A stretch of DNA of 6,526 bases from an uncultured Simplicispira sp. (GTDB lineage Bacteria > Pseudomonadota > Gammaproteobacteria > Burkholderiales > Burkholderiaceae_C): contig CAIRYF010000173.1 of the NCBI GenBank assembly GCA_903882725.1, positions 1 to 6,526 on the forward strand. Reading direction: 5' to 3'. The number at the start of each line of letters is the position of its first letter. The first letter of the stretch is position 1. Under the pieces are notes generated by a model. The model ran no database searches. It saw only the letters and a program-made list of their open reading frames with translations, and was not told the origin of the DNA. Positions 1-6,260 of the stretch are shown one piece after another. A program made the translations under genes and the position numbers.

Positions 1-1
1 G

Positions 2-1258
2 GGCCTGATCCGCTTGGCCAGCAGCGACCCCGACAGCGCCGCCGAAATGTTGGAAAACAAATGGGGCGTGCAACTGACGCCTGAGGAGCGCAACTGGACG
101 TGGGGCGCTATTGGCAAGCAGGCGGCGTTTCGCCTGTCGCCTGCGGCCATGGGTTACTTCAACAAAGTCGCCAAAGACCACGACTTGAACGATGATTTGC
201 TCGGCTGGAAAGCCCGCACCGCACTGCGCGCCGGCGACTGGAAGGCCGTACACAAAGCCATCGACGCCATGAGCGCCCAAAGCCGCAGCGACAGCACTTG
301 GGTGTATTGGAAGGCGCGTGCGTTATTGAAAAACCAGCCCAATGAAGCCCAGCGCGCCCAAGCGCAGCAACTGCTGCAAAGCATTGCCAGCACACGCGGC
401 TTTTATGAGCAGTTGGCACTGGAAGACTTGGGCCAGCACATCACCGTGCCGCCAGCGCCGGCGCCGCTGACCGCGCAAGAAAAAGCCCAAGCCAGCGCCA
501 ACATTGCATTGAATCGGGCGCTGTACGCCATTTTTATCGGCCTGCGCAGCGAAGGCGTGCGCGAGTGGAACTACGCCACCAACCTGCACAGCCCCGGTGG
601 CATGGCCGAGCGCGACTTGCTGGCCGCCGCCGACTTTGCCTGCCAGCGCGAAGTGTGGGACCGCTGCATCAACACCAGCGAGCGCACCACCACGCTGGTC
701 GATTACGCGCAGCGCTTTCCGATGCCGTTCCAAAACTCGGTGGTGGCGCGCAGCCAAGCCATTGGTTTAGATCCGGCGTATGTCTACGGCCTGATTCGCC
801 AAGAAAGCCGCTTCATCATGGACGCGCGCTCGGGCGTCGGCGCCTCGGGCCTGATGCAGGTGATGCCGGCGACGGCGCGTTGGACTGCCAAAAAAATCGG
901 CCTCAACAGCTTTACGCCAGCGCAAATCAACGAGCGCGATACCAACATCACCATTGGCACCGCCTACCTCAAGCTGGCGCTGGACGACTTTGCCGGCTCG
1001 ATGCCGATGGCCGCCGCCGCCTACAACGCTGGCCCCGGGCGCCCGCGCAAATGGCGCGAAGGCCCGGTGCTGGACGCCGCCATCTGGGCCGAAAACGTGC
1101 CGTTCAGCGAGACACGCGACTACGTCAAAAAAGTGCTCTCCAACACCACCAACTACGCCGCCGTGTTGACCGGCCAGCCCCAGTCGCTCAAAAGCCGCTT
1201 GGGCTTGGTCGGCCCGCGCGATGCGGTAGAGCCCGAGTCGAATAAAGACCTGCCGTAA
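2..1258 (+). CDS. slt: Soluble lytic murein transglycosylase (GH23), 5' truncated by window edge
   Basis: This is the C-terminal part of a periplasmic lytic transglycosylase that cleaves the MurNAc-GlcNAc bond of peptidoglycan, forming 1,6-anhydroMurNAc ends. The reading frame is open from base 2. A TTG at 14 could be read as a start but is almost certainly internal, since Slt70-type proteins have a long alpha-helical superhelix before the catalytic domain; the first ~240 residues seen here fit that U/linker region. Counting from the TTG, the SLT domain begins near residue 250 with the RQES motif holding the probable catalytic Glu264 (bases 803-805), then GLMQVMP (279-285) and AAYNAGPG (335-342), the three hallmark family motifs in order. 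The signal peptide would lie outside the window. The gene ends at TAA 1256-1258. The family call is firm; the exact paralogue (Slt70 type) is less certain. Confidence 0.93.
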   Translation, partial: GLIRLASSDPDSAAEMLENKWGVQLTPEERNWTWGAIGKQAAFRLSPAAMGYFNKVAKDHDLNDDLLGWKARTALRAGDWKAVHKAIDAMSAQSRSDSTWVYWKARALLKNQPNEAQRAQAQQLLQSIASTRGFYEQLALEDLGQHITVPPAPAPLTAQEKAQASANIALNRALYAIFIGLRSEGVREWNYATNLHSPGGMAERDLLAAADFACQREVWDRCINTSERTTTLVDYAQRFPMPFQNSVVARSQAIGLDPAYVYGLIRQESRFIMDARSGVGASGLMQVMPATARWTAKKIGLNSFTPAQINERDTNITIGTAYLKLALDDFAGSMPMAAAAYNAGPGRPRKWREGPVLDAAIWAENVPFSETRDYVKKVLSNTTNYAAVLTGQPQSLKSRLGLVGPRDAVEPESNKDLP

Positions 1259-1280
1259 GGCGTTGCACGGGGGGTGCTGC

Positions 1281-1328
1281 CAAGGCTAAAAACACGGCCT
1301 TGACCCGCTTTAGCGCTGCGGCCAGCGC
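1281..1328 (+). other. Two hairpins downstream of slt, possible mRNA 3' end structure
   Basis: Two perfect 6-bp inverted repeats follow the slt stop: CAAGGC (1281-1286) with GCCTTG (1297-1302), and GCGCTG (1313-1318) with CAGCGC (1323-1328, loop CGGC). Neither is followed by a T-run, so they are not classical intrinsic terminators. They may protect the slt 3' end or assist Rho-dependent termination. GC-rich DNA makes such repeats by chance, so confidence is low. Confidence 0.25.
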
Positions 1329-1348
1329 CCGCGCTTGCACACTTAGGG

Positions 1349-1377
1349 TTGCACCTCGCGCAGTATTGCTTTAGAAT
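1349..1377 (+). promoter_or_regulatory. Sigma70-type promoter upstream of ectABC
   Basis: TTGCAC (1349-1354) and TAGAAT (1372-1377) are separated by exactly 17 bases. The -10 matches five of six consensus positions; the -35 keeps the TTG. A second TTGCAC occurs at 1335-1340. Transcription would start near 1384, giving a leader of about 227 nt before the ectA ATG. This is the best promoter in the slt-ectA gap and could drive ectABC, a small RNA ending at 1523, or both. No regulator gene for it is visible. Confidence 0.55.
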
Positions 1378-1383
1378 AAAAAA

Positions 1384-1523
1384 GGCCAAGCGGTGTAAAT
1401 TGCCTTGGTTTTGCAGGTCAAAGTCCCCCCTTTTTAGGCAAGGGAAACATCTGTTTCGTTCAACGGCCAAAGGGTCGCTTGATTTCTTTTGTAGGTCCCG
1501 CCTTCGGGGCCGACCGGTTTTTT
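1384..1523 (+). ncRNA. Candidate structured leader or small RNA ahead of ectABC
   Basis: The interval lies between the promoter at 1349-1377 and the hairpin plus T-run at 1494-1523, so a discrete RNA of about 140 nt is possible. Local pairings seen are TTGCCT (1400-1405) with AGGCAA (1436-1441), GAAACA (1444-1449) with TGTTTC (1452-1457), and the terminator stem. An open frame crosses it (1349-1609), but its composition is unlike a protein and it has no ribosome binding site. I do not recognise a known riboswitch or RNA family, including 6S, 4.5S or tmRNA. It may instead be an attenuated leader of the ectoine operon. Confidence 0.3.
1494..1523 (+). terminator. Intrinsic terminator or attenuator-like hairpin in the ectA leader
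   Basis: GGTCCCG (1494-1500) pairs with CGGGGCC (1505-1511, one G-U) around a CCTT loop. An alternative outer pairing of GGTC (1494-1497) with GACC (1512-1515) would bring the stem to within two bases of the run TTTTTT (1518-1523). Structure and T-run together resemble a Rho-independent terminator on the + strand. It lies 88 bases before the ectA start and 235 after the slt stop. It could end slt readthrough, end a small RNA, or attenuate ectABC. Confidence 0.45.
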
Positions 1524-1576
1524 CTAGCGCTTTCACGGCGCCAGATGCACCGTTCGCCAGAAGCCGCGCGCAGCCA

Positions 1577-1603
1577 TTGCAGCGTGTCTTCACCACAAAT
1601 AAT
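1577..1603 (+). promoter_or_regulatory. Possible second promoter immediately before ectA
   Basis: TTGCAG (1577-1582) and AATAAT (1598-1603) are 15 bases apart, within a short A/T-rich patch in otherwise GC-rich DNA. Initiation here would begin at about 1610, at or next to the ATG at 1611, and would bypass the hairpin and T-run at 1494-1523. The spacer is shorter than optimal, so this is a weak call. Ectoine operons in some bacteria are known to use tandem constitutive and osmotically induced promoters. Confidence 0.25.
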
Positions 1604-1610
1604 CCATAGC

Positions 1611-2162
1611 ATGACCGTTTTAGGCTCGACCACACTTACCTCTTCTCTTCCCCTCATTTTTCGATCTGCGCGCCCCGCCGATGGCACCGCGCTGTGGCAG
1701 TTGGCGCAAGCGGCTGGCACGCTCGAAGTCAATTCCCAATACTTCTACCTGCTGCTGGCCACAGACTTTGGCGACACCTGTCTGGTCGCAGAGCACAACG
1801 GCCAGGCCGTAGGCATGGTGATTGGCTACCAGCCGCCGCGCGAGCCCGCCACCGCCTTTGTCTGGCAAGTGGGCGTGCTGCCGCTCTATCAAGGCCAAGG
1901 CGTTGGTTTGCGCCTGCTGCAAGCGTGGCTGGCGCTGCCTGCCAACGCCCACTGCCAATGGGTCACCGCCACGGTGGCCGATGACAACACCGCTTCGCAA
2001 GCCTTGTTTAAGAGGCTTGCCCGCGCGCTGGACACCGACTGCACCGTGCAGCCGCATTTCACGGCCGAGCTAGTCGTCCACGGCCACCCGGCTGAGCCGC
2101 TGTACCGTATCGGCCCGCTGGCGCGTACCCCCAGTTTTGCAACGACGAAAGGACTCCCATGA
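1611..2162 (+). CDS. ectA: L-2,4-diaminobutyrate gamma-acetyltransferase (ectoine synthesis)
   Basis: EctA transfers acetyl from acetyl-CoA to the gamma-amino group of L-2,4-diaminobutyrate, the second step of ectoine synthesis in the cytoplasm. The 183-residue product has the GNAT fold expected for this family. The substrate-side block LEVNSQYFYLLLATDFGDT (38-56) and FVWQVGVLP (83-91) are typical of EctA, followed by the acetyl-CoA P-loop motif QGQGVG (94-99) and the DNTAS segment (125-129). The frame stays open upstream to 1479, but ATG 1611 gives the usual family length (about 170-190 residues) and places the FRSARPADG start of the domain at residue 17. No Shine-Dalgarno sequence precedes it, nor does one precede the in-frame ATG 1545 or GTG 1584. 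The stop overlaps the ectB start (ATGA), implying translational coupling. The function call rests on sequence and operon context together. Confidence 0.93.
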   Translation: MTVLGSTTLTSSLPLIFRSARPADGTALWQLAQAAGTLEVNSQYFYLLLATDFGDTCLVAEHNGQAVGMVIGYQPPREPATAFVWQVGVLPLYQGQGVGLRLLQAWLALPANAHCQWVTATVADDNTASQALFKRLARALDTDCTVQPHFTAELVVHGHPAEPLYRIGPLARTPSFATTKGLP

Positions 2163-3424
2163 ATATCTTTGAACAACACGAATCAGAGGTTCGAGGCTAC
2201 TGTCGCAACTTTCCCGCCGTATTTGCCTCGGCCAAAGGCGCGTGGATGACCGATACCCAAGGCCGTCGCCACCTCGACTTCTTCAGCGGCGCTGGCGTGC
2301 TGAACTACGGCCACAACCCCGACAAAATCAAGAACGCTCTGATGGCTTACCTGATGCGTGACGGCATCACGCACACGCTCGATATGTACAGCGAGGCCAA
2401 GGAAGCCTTCATCCAGAACTTCCATGACGTGATCTTGCAGCCGCGCGGGCTGTCCTACAAATTTCAGTTCCCCGGCCCGACTGGCACCAACGCTGTCGAG
2501 GCGGCGCTCAAGCTGGCGCGCAAAGTCACCGGGCGCGAACAAGTGGTGTGCTTTACCAATGCCTTTCACGGTATGACGCTGGGGGCCTTGTCCGTCACCG
2601 GCAACAGCTTTAAGCGTGCCGGTGCCGGCGTCCCTCTCAGCCACACAGCCTCGATGCCTTTTGATGGCTACATGGGCGCCGACACCGACACACTCAACTA
2701 TTTCGAATCGGTCTTGCTCGACAACGGCAGCGGCATGGACTTGCCGGCGGCTGTGATTTTGGAAACGGTGCAGGCCGAAGGCGGCGTAAATGTCGCCAGT
2801 GCTGCTTGGCTGCGCCGCCTGCGCGACATCACGCAGCGCCACGGCATCGTGCTCATCGTTGACGACATCCAAGTCGGTTGTGGCCGCACTGGCCATTTCT
2901 TCAGCTTTGAAGAAGCCGGCATCGTGCCCGACATCGTCACGCTGTCCAAGTCGCTCTCTGGCTACGGCTTGCCGCTGGCGCTGGTGCTGATCAAGCCCGA
3001 AATGGACCAATGGGCGCCGGGCGAGCACAACGGCACTTTCCGGGGCCATTGCCCGGCTTTTGTCACGGCGACTGCCGCGCTCGACTACTGGCGCGACACC
3101 GCGCTGCAAGAGGCCGTCATGCACAAAAGCACCATCGTGCAAGAGCGTTTGGCGCAGATGCTGCGCAAACAAGGGGTAGAGGCCACAGTGCGTGGGCGTG
3201 GCCTGATCCAAGGCATCGATTTTGCCGATACCGGCTTGGCCGCGCACATCTCGCAGGCTTGTTTTGAGCGCGGTTTGATCATCGAAACCGCCGGTATTGA
3301 CGACCAAGTGCTCAAACTGCTGCCCAGCCTGACCATCAAAGAAGATGAGCTGCTGCACGGCTTGGACATCATCGAAACCAGTCTGCGGGTGGTCATGGGA
3401 CAGGATTTGCGCAAAGCCGCCTAA
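2159..3424 (+). CDS. ectB: Diaminobutyrate--2-oxoglutarate aminotransferase (ectoine synthesis)
   Basis: EctB is a PLP-dependent class III aminotransferase that makes L-2,4-diaminobutyrate from L-aspartate-4-semialdehyde with glutamate as amino donor, the first committed step to ectoine. The 421-residue length is normal for the family. Visible motifs are the phosphate-binding GPTGTN (106-111), AFHGMT (135-140), the cofactor segment VDDIQVGCGRTG with Asp235/Asp236, and the Schiff-base lysine Lys264 in TLSKSLSG (bases 2948-2950). The start ATG overlaps the ectA stop by four bases and has an AAAGGA ribosome site at 2148-2153, five bases before it. The stop TAA (3422-3424) lies inside a 10-bp tandem repeat. 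It could in principle be another diaminobutyrate transaminase, such as one serving siderophore synthesis, but the flanking ectA and ectC settle the role. Confidence 0.96.
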   Translation: MNIFEQHESEVRGYCRNFPAVFASAKGAWMTDTQGRRHLDFFSGAGVLNYGHNPDKIKNALMAYLMRDGITHTLDMYSEAKEAFIQNFHDVILQPRGLSYKFQFPGPTGTNAVEAALKLARKVTGREQVVCFTNAFHGMTLGALSVTGNSFKRAGAGVPLSHTASMPFDGYMGADTDTLNYFESVLLDNGSGMDLPAAVILETVQAEGGVNVASAAWLRRLRDITQRHGIVLIVDDIQVGCGRTGHFFSFEEAGIVPDIVTLSKSLSGYGLPLALVLIKPEMDQWAPGEHNGTFRGHCPAFVTATAALDYWRDTALQEAVMHKSTIVQERLAQMLRKQGVEATVRGRGLIQGIDFADTGLAAHISQACFERGLIIETAGIDDQVLKLLPSLTIKEDELLHGLDIIETSLRVVMGQDLRKAA

Positions 3425-3432
3425 AGCCGCCT
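3413..3432 (+). repeat. 10-bp tandem duplication spanning the ectB stop codon
   Basis: AAAGCCGCCT occurs twice in direct succession (3413-3422 and 3423-3432), followed by AAAGC. The ectB TAA is formed at the junction (3422-3424). The repeat probably arose by replication slippage and only lengthens the ectB-ectC spacer. Confidence 0.85.
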
Positions 3433-3470
3433 AAAGCTATTTTCAGAGACGCACAAGCAAGGAGTTACAC

Positions 3471-3860
3471 ATGATTGTCAAACACCTCGATGACATTTTG
3501 GGCACCGCTGCCGACGTGGATGCGCCAGGCTGGACCAGCCGGCGCCTGATCTACAAAGACGATGGCATGGGCTACTCAGTCAACGACACCCTCATCAAGC
3601 AGGGCGCTGAGTTGGAGATGGAGTACCGCAACCACCTAGAGACGGTGTATTGCATCGAAGGCGCGGGCGACATCACCGACGTGGCCACTGGCCAGACGCA
3701 CGACATCCGCGTTGGCACGCTGTACGCCCTTAACCAGCACGACCGCCACATCCTGCGCGCCAACAAAGGCACGCATATGCGCATGGTCTGCGTGTTCAAC
3801 CCGCCGCTGACGGGCCGCGAAGTACACGATGCCACCGGCGCTTACGCCGTGGCCGAATAA
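3471..3860 (+). CDS. ectC: L-ectoine synthase
   Basis: EctC closes the ring of N-gamma-acetyl-L-2,4-diaminobutyrate by water elimination to give ectoine, the last pathway step. It is a small cupin-fold, iron-dependent enzyme of about 130 residues; this copy has 129. The metal-ligand positions described for the family, Glu57, Tyr85 and His93, are all present at exactly those numbers, and Tyr52 is also conserved. VYCIEGAGD (59-67), [11 protein letters not shown] (87-97) and [14 protein letters not shown] near the C-terminus are characteristic. A strong AAGGAG site (3459-3464) lies six bases before the ATG, and the gene follows ectB by 46 nt, so it is the third gene of the operon. No ectD follows: the next gene is convergent, so the operon ends here and hydroxyectoine synthesis is not encoded locally. 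Confidence 0.96.
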   Translation: MIVKHLDDILGTAADVDAPGWTSRRLIYKDDGMGYSVNDTLIKQGAELEMEYRNHLETVYCIEGAGDITDVATGQTHDIRVGTLYALNQHDRHILRANKGTHMRMVCVFNPPLTGREVHDATGAYAVAE

Positions 3861-3861
3861 A

Positions 3862-3879
3862 CGCGGGTAAGCACCTGCG
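3862..3879. terminator. Short hairpin between convergent ectC and zinc-ribbon gene
   Basis: CGCGGGT (3862-3868) pairs with ACCTGCG (3873-3879) around an AAGC loop, with one G-U in the + transcript or one A-C mismatch in the - transcript. It sits in the 24-base gap between the two convergent stop codons. On the - strand the stem is followed by TTTATT, a weak U-rich tail, so it may terminate the SPFH/zinc-ribbon transcript; on the + strand no T-run follows. Confidence 0.35.
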
Positions 3880-3884
3880 CTGGT

Positions 3885-5036
3885 TCAACGCCCTGAGCCC
3901 GCCATCACCAGCGCAATCACGATGAGCACCGCCAGCGCGGTGAAAAAAATCTTCATCCAGCTGTACGGCTGCTCGCCGGCGATGGTGCCGGTGTAGCCGT
4001 TGGCCACCACCTGATAGGTTTTGCGCCCGTAGGTGTAGCCCACCAGCCACACAGGCACCAGGATGTGCTTGAAGGTGCGGCCCCGGTACTGGCGCTGCAC
4101 GCGCAGGTTGCGCTGGGTGTCGCCCGGCACTTGGGCGGCGCACAGCTGCTGCACCTGTGCGTCCATGTCGGTTTCGTTCCTCTGAGCGGCGCGGCCTAGG
4201 TCGATTTGGTAGCGCTCCACCGTCCAGCCGCGCACAAATTCGGGCGTGTAGGGTTTCAGGTCAGTGATGGTCGGGAATGGCTCAATTTGCCGCAGCAGCT
4301 TGGCGTGGACGCCGACGGTGCCCGGCACCAGTTCATCGTCAAAAAAATGCTGCAACTGGCCCGCTGCGCTCTCCCAGCGCACGTGGCGCACTTGGCGGGT
4401 TTGCGCGCGGCCATTGCTGTCGCGGTACTGCTCGGTGGTGTAGTAGTAATACCCCGCCTCGGCCTGCCAGCTGGCGTCGACGTGGGCGTCAAACGTCCAG
4501 TACGGCAGGTAAGCGCCGTGCAGTGTGTCGGTCAGCGCGGCGTTTTTGAGCTTGCTGGGCGCAAACCAGCGCGAGCCATACCACTGGCGGATGCGCTCGC
4601 GCACTTGGCCGTCGCTGATTTTGAACGGCAGGATGCTTTGCGGCGTGATGGCGTCGTTGCGCTCCTCGTGCGCCACGATGGCCGGCGAGCCGCAAAAGTC
4701 GCAGCGCTGCGCCACCCGGCCATCGACAAACACTGAAATCGCCCGGCAGTTTTGGCACTGCACCTCGCGCCGCTCTGGGCCCCAGCCGCGCCCGCTTTCA
4801 GGGTTGCGCAGCGCTGCTTGCAGGTCTTGCTCGGCGACGCTGCTGCCCAGCTGCTCGCGGGTTTCGTCCGACCACGGCACCAGCGTGCCGCAGTACGGGC
4901 ATTGCAGTGACTGGCGCGCGGCGCTCCATTCGAGGTTGGCACCGCACTCGGGGCACGGGTGTTTGCGCACCATGGTGGGCGGTGCAGGCGGGGCGGGCGG
5001 TGGTGCGGCGGGGGCGGTTGCGTTGGTGGGCGGCAT
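3885..5036 (-). CDS. Double zinc-ribbon protein with C-terminal membrane anchor (YdjG-like partner of SPFH protein)
   Basis: The 383-residue product begins with a Pro/Ala-rich tail (1-21), then two zinc ribbons: CPEC/CPYC (Cys28, 31, 46, 49) and CQNC/CDFC (Cys94, 97, 112, 115). A long middle domain rich in aromatic residues follows (about 125-355, with WYGSRWF, YLPYWTF and GYYYYTTEQY). A single hydrophobic helix at about 361-379 followed by only a few residues suggests a tail-anchored protein with the ribbons in the cytoplasm. Proteins of this type are often mislabelled as primosomal protein N' or helicase because of the ribbons; no helicase motif is present. The gene lies 12 nt behind the SPFH gene, so the two are probably co-transcribed and act together at the membrane, as proposed for Bacillus YdjG and YdjI. 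No clear ribosome site precedes ATG 5036, and ATG 4973 (Met22) is an alternative start. The biochemical function is unknown. Confidence 0.85.
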   Translation of the reverse strand: MPPTNATAPAAPPPAPPAPPTMVRKHPCPECGANLEWSAARQSLQCPYCGTLVPWSDETREQLGSSVAEQDLQAALRNPESGRGWGPERREVQCQNCRAISVFVDGRVAQRCDFCGSPAIVAHEERNDAITPQSILPFKISDGQVRERIRQWYGSRWFAPSKLKNAALTDTLHGAYLPYWTFDAHVDASWQAEAGYYYYTTEQYRDSNGRAQTRQVRHVRWESAAGQLQHFFDDELVPGTVGVHAKLLRQIEPFPTITDLKPYTPEFVRGWTVERYQIDLGRAAQRNETDMDAQVQQLCAAQVPGDTQRNLRVQRQYRGRTFKHILVPVWLVGYTYGRKTYQVVANGYTGTIAGEQPYSWMKIFFTALAVLIVIALVMAGSGR

Positions 5037-5048
5037 ATGGGCTGCGTT

Positions 5049-6170
5049 TTAACCGCGCAAAAACTCTTCCAGCGCGCTGTGGGCAATGCGCCACTGGCTG
5101 CCAATTTGGCGCGCTTTGAGGTTACCCGCGCTGATTTCGGCCATCACGTCTTCTTCGGACACGCCCAGCGACTGCGCGGCTTGGGCGGGCGTCAGCACTT
5201 GCGGCGCGGCGCTGGCTGCAGCAGCAGCGGGCGGCGCAGCGGCAGCATTGGCGGGCGGTGCAAACGCATCGCGGGCTGCGGGCGCGCCACCGGTGGGCAC
5301 TTGACTGGCGGGGGTGGCTTGCATACTGCGCATCATTTCTTGCGCCATGCCAAAGCCCATGGCCATTGTTGCGGGCATGGTGGCGGCCGCGCTGGCGTCG
5401 CCGCCGGCGGTCATGGCCTGGCCCATTTGGTATTTGACGTAATCGTTCAGGTTGCCAATGGCGCCCATGCTGGAGCGCTTGTCGATGGCTTGCTCCACCT
5501 CGGGCGGCACTGAGACGTTTTCCAGCAAAAAGCTGGTGATTTCCAGCCCGTACTTCTCGCGCATTGTCGGGTTGATGAGCTGCAGCAGCGCATCGCCCAT
5601 TTCGGAGTAGCGCATGGCCACGTCCAGCGCTGGCACTTGGGCGCGGGCCAGCGCTTCGGTGAACACGCTGACAATGCGCGAGCGCATGGTGTCGGCAAAC
5701 TCGTCAATACGAAAGTTTTGGTCGGTACCAGCAACTTCTTTCAAAAACTTAGGTGCCTCGACGATGCGGAAATCGTAGGAGCCAAAAGCGCGCAGCCGCA
5801 CCACGCCAAAGTCCCTGTCGCGCATCATGATGGGGTTGGAAGTGCCCCATTTGTTGCCGGTAAACAGGCGCGTGTTGACGTAATACACATCGCACTTGAA
5901 CGGCGACTCAAAGCCATATTTCCAACCGCGCAGGGTCGATAGCACCGGAATGTTTTCGGTGCTCAGGGTGTGCTTGCCGGGATTGAACAGGTCGGCAAAC
6001 TGACCGGCGCTGACAAACTGCACCTGCTGGGACTCGCGCACAATGAGCTGGGCACCGTTTTTGATTTCCTTGTCCTCGTCCGGCCAGCGGTACGACAGCG
6101 TATCGCGCGAGTCGTCGGTCCACTCGATGATTTCAATCAGTTGCTTGGTAATGAAATTCATCAGGCTCAT
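5049..6170 (-). CDS. SPFH/Band 7 (YdjI-like) protein with C-terminal helix-turn-helix
   Basis: The 373-residue protein matches the SPFH/Band 7 family related to YdjI, often labelled 'virion core protein' in databases. The N-terminal part (1-30, with ITKQLIEIIEWTDD and LSYRWP) and the segments LIVRESQQVQFV (42-53), NPGKHTLSTENIP (63-75) and GSYDFRIVEAPKFL (130-143) are typical. Residues about 150-250 include ITSFLLENVSVPPEVEQAID (211-230), the end of the SPFH domain. No clear membrane helix is seen, so membrane attachment probably needs the zinc-ribbon partner encoded next. An Ala/Pro/Met-rich linker (about 252-325) leads to LTPAQAAQSLGVSEEDVMAE (326-345), GNLKARQIGSQWRI (349-362) and ALEEFL (366-371), which fits the excisionase-type helix-turn-helix (HTH_17). 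ATG 6170 has a GGAG ribosome site six bases upstream (bases 6177-6180). The role is likely membrane organisation or stress response, not proven. Confidence 0.88.
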   Translation of the reverse strand: MSLMNFITKQLIEIIEWTDDSRDTLSYRWPDEDKEIKNGAQLIVRESQQVQFVSAGQFADLFNPGKHTLSTENIPVLSTLRGWKYGFESPFKCDVYYVNTRLFTGNKWGTSNPIMMRDRDFGVVRLRAFGSYDFRIVEAPKFLKEVAGTDQNFRIDEFADTMRSRIVSVFTEALARAQVPALDVAMRYSEMGDALLQLINPTMREKYGLEITSFLLENVSVPPEVEQAIDKRSSMGAIGNLNDYVKYQMGQAMTAGGDASAAATMPATMAMGFGMAQEMMRSMQATPASQVPTGGAPAARDAFAPPANAAAAPPAAAAASAAPQVLTPAQAAQSLGVSEEDVMAEISAGNLKARQIGSQWRIAHSALEEFLRG

Positions 6171-6200
6171 GCGGTGCTCCGTGGGGTTGGAAAATGGGCG

Positions 6201-6211
6201 TTAGATTCTAA
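6201..6211 (-). promoter_or_regulatory. Probable -10 region of the SPFH operon within a palindrome
   Basis: On the - strand TAGAAT (bases 6210-6205) matches five of six -10 positions and would start transcription near 6198, 28 bases before the SPFH ATG. It lies inside the perfect 5-1-5 palindrome TTAGA-T-TCTAA (6201-6211). No good -35 is found at 16-18 bases, so the promoter may need an activator or an alternative sigma factor; no sigma54 -24/-12 pair is seen. Confidence 0.35.
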
Positions 6212-6220
6212 TCACCAAGT

Positions 6221-6260
6221 GCGCGGGAAGCCTCGGGGTTTAGCCCGGGGTTGAGAGCGC
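6221..6260 (+). mobile_element. Solo IS200/IS605-type right-end hairpin (possible relic)
   Basis: CCTCGGG (6231-6237) pairs with CCCGGGG (6244-6250, one T-G pair) around GTTTAG. It is preceded by GGGAAG (6225-6230) and followed by TTGAG, and GCGC at 6221-6224 and 6257-6260 could close an outer stem. This layout, GAAG then a GC stem with a TTTAG loop and a short tail, resembles the hairpin at the 3' end of many tnpB elements. No tnpB lies upstream, so it would be an orphan end. The resemblance is from memory and unverified; the hairpin could equally be a chance GC-rich structure. Confidence 0.3.

Noticed and set aside
323..757. Open frame of 144 codons on the - strand opposite slt
   Set aside because: It is a shadow of the slt frame in GC-rich DNA with no family resemblance.
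1349..1609. Open frame of 86 codons on the + strand in the slt-ectA gap
   Set aside because: Its start overlaps the promoter -35 box, no ribosome site precedes it, and its sequence (rich in Arg, Phe and Ser) resembles no protein. The region fits a leader better.
1153..1635. Open frame of 160 codons on the - strand across the slt end and the gap
   Set aside because: It overlaps the real slt C-terminus antisense, has no motif and no ribosome site.
2183..3358. Long open frame (391 codons) on the - strand opposite ectB
   Set aside because: It mirrors the codon bias of ectB in GC-rich DNA and has no recognisable domain or ribosome site. ectB on the other strand is certain.
4206..4736. Open frame of 176 codons on the + strand opposite the zinc-ribbon gene
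   Set aside because: The cysteine motifs and membrane anchor on the - strand identify the real gene; this frame has no motif.
3885..5036. Primosomal protein N' (PriA) or helicase
   Set aside because: Only zinc ribbons are shared; there is no Walker A, DEAD/DEAH or other helicase motif.
4959..5513. Gly/His-rich open frame of 184 codons on the + strand
   Set aside because: It is the antisense reading of the Ala/Pro-rich parts of the zinc-ribbon and SPFH genes; the low-complexity composition is explained by those.
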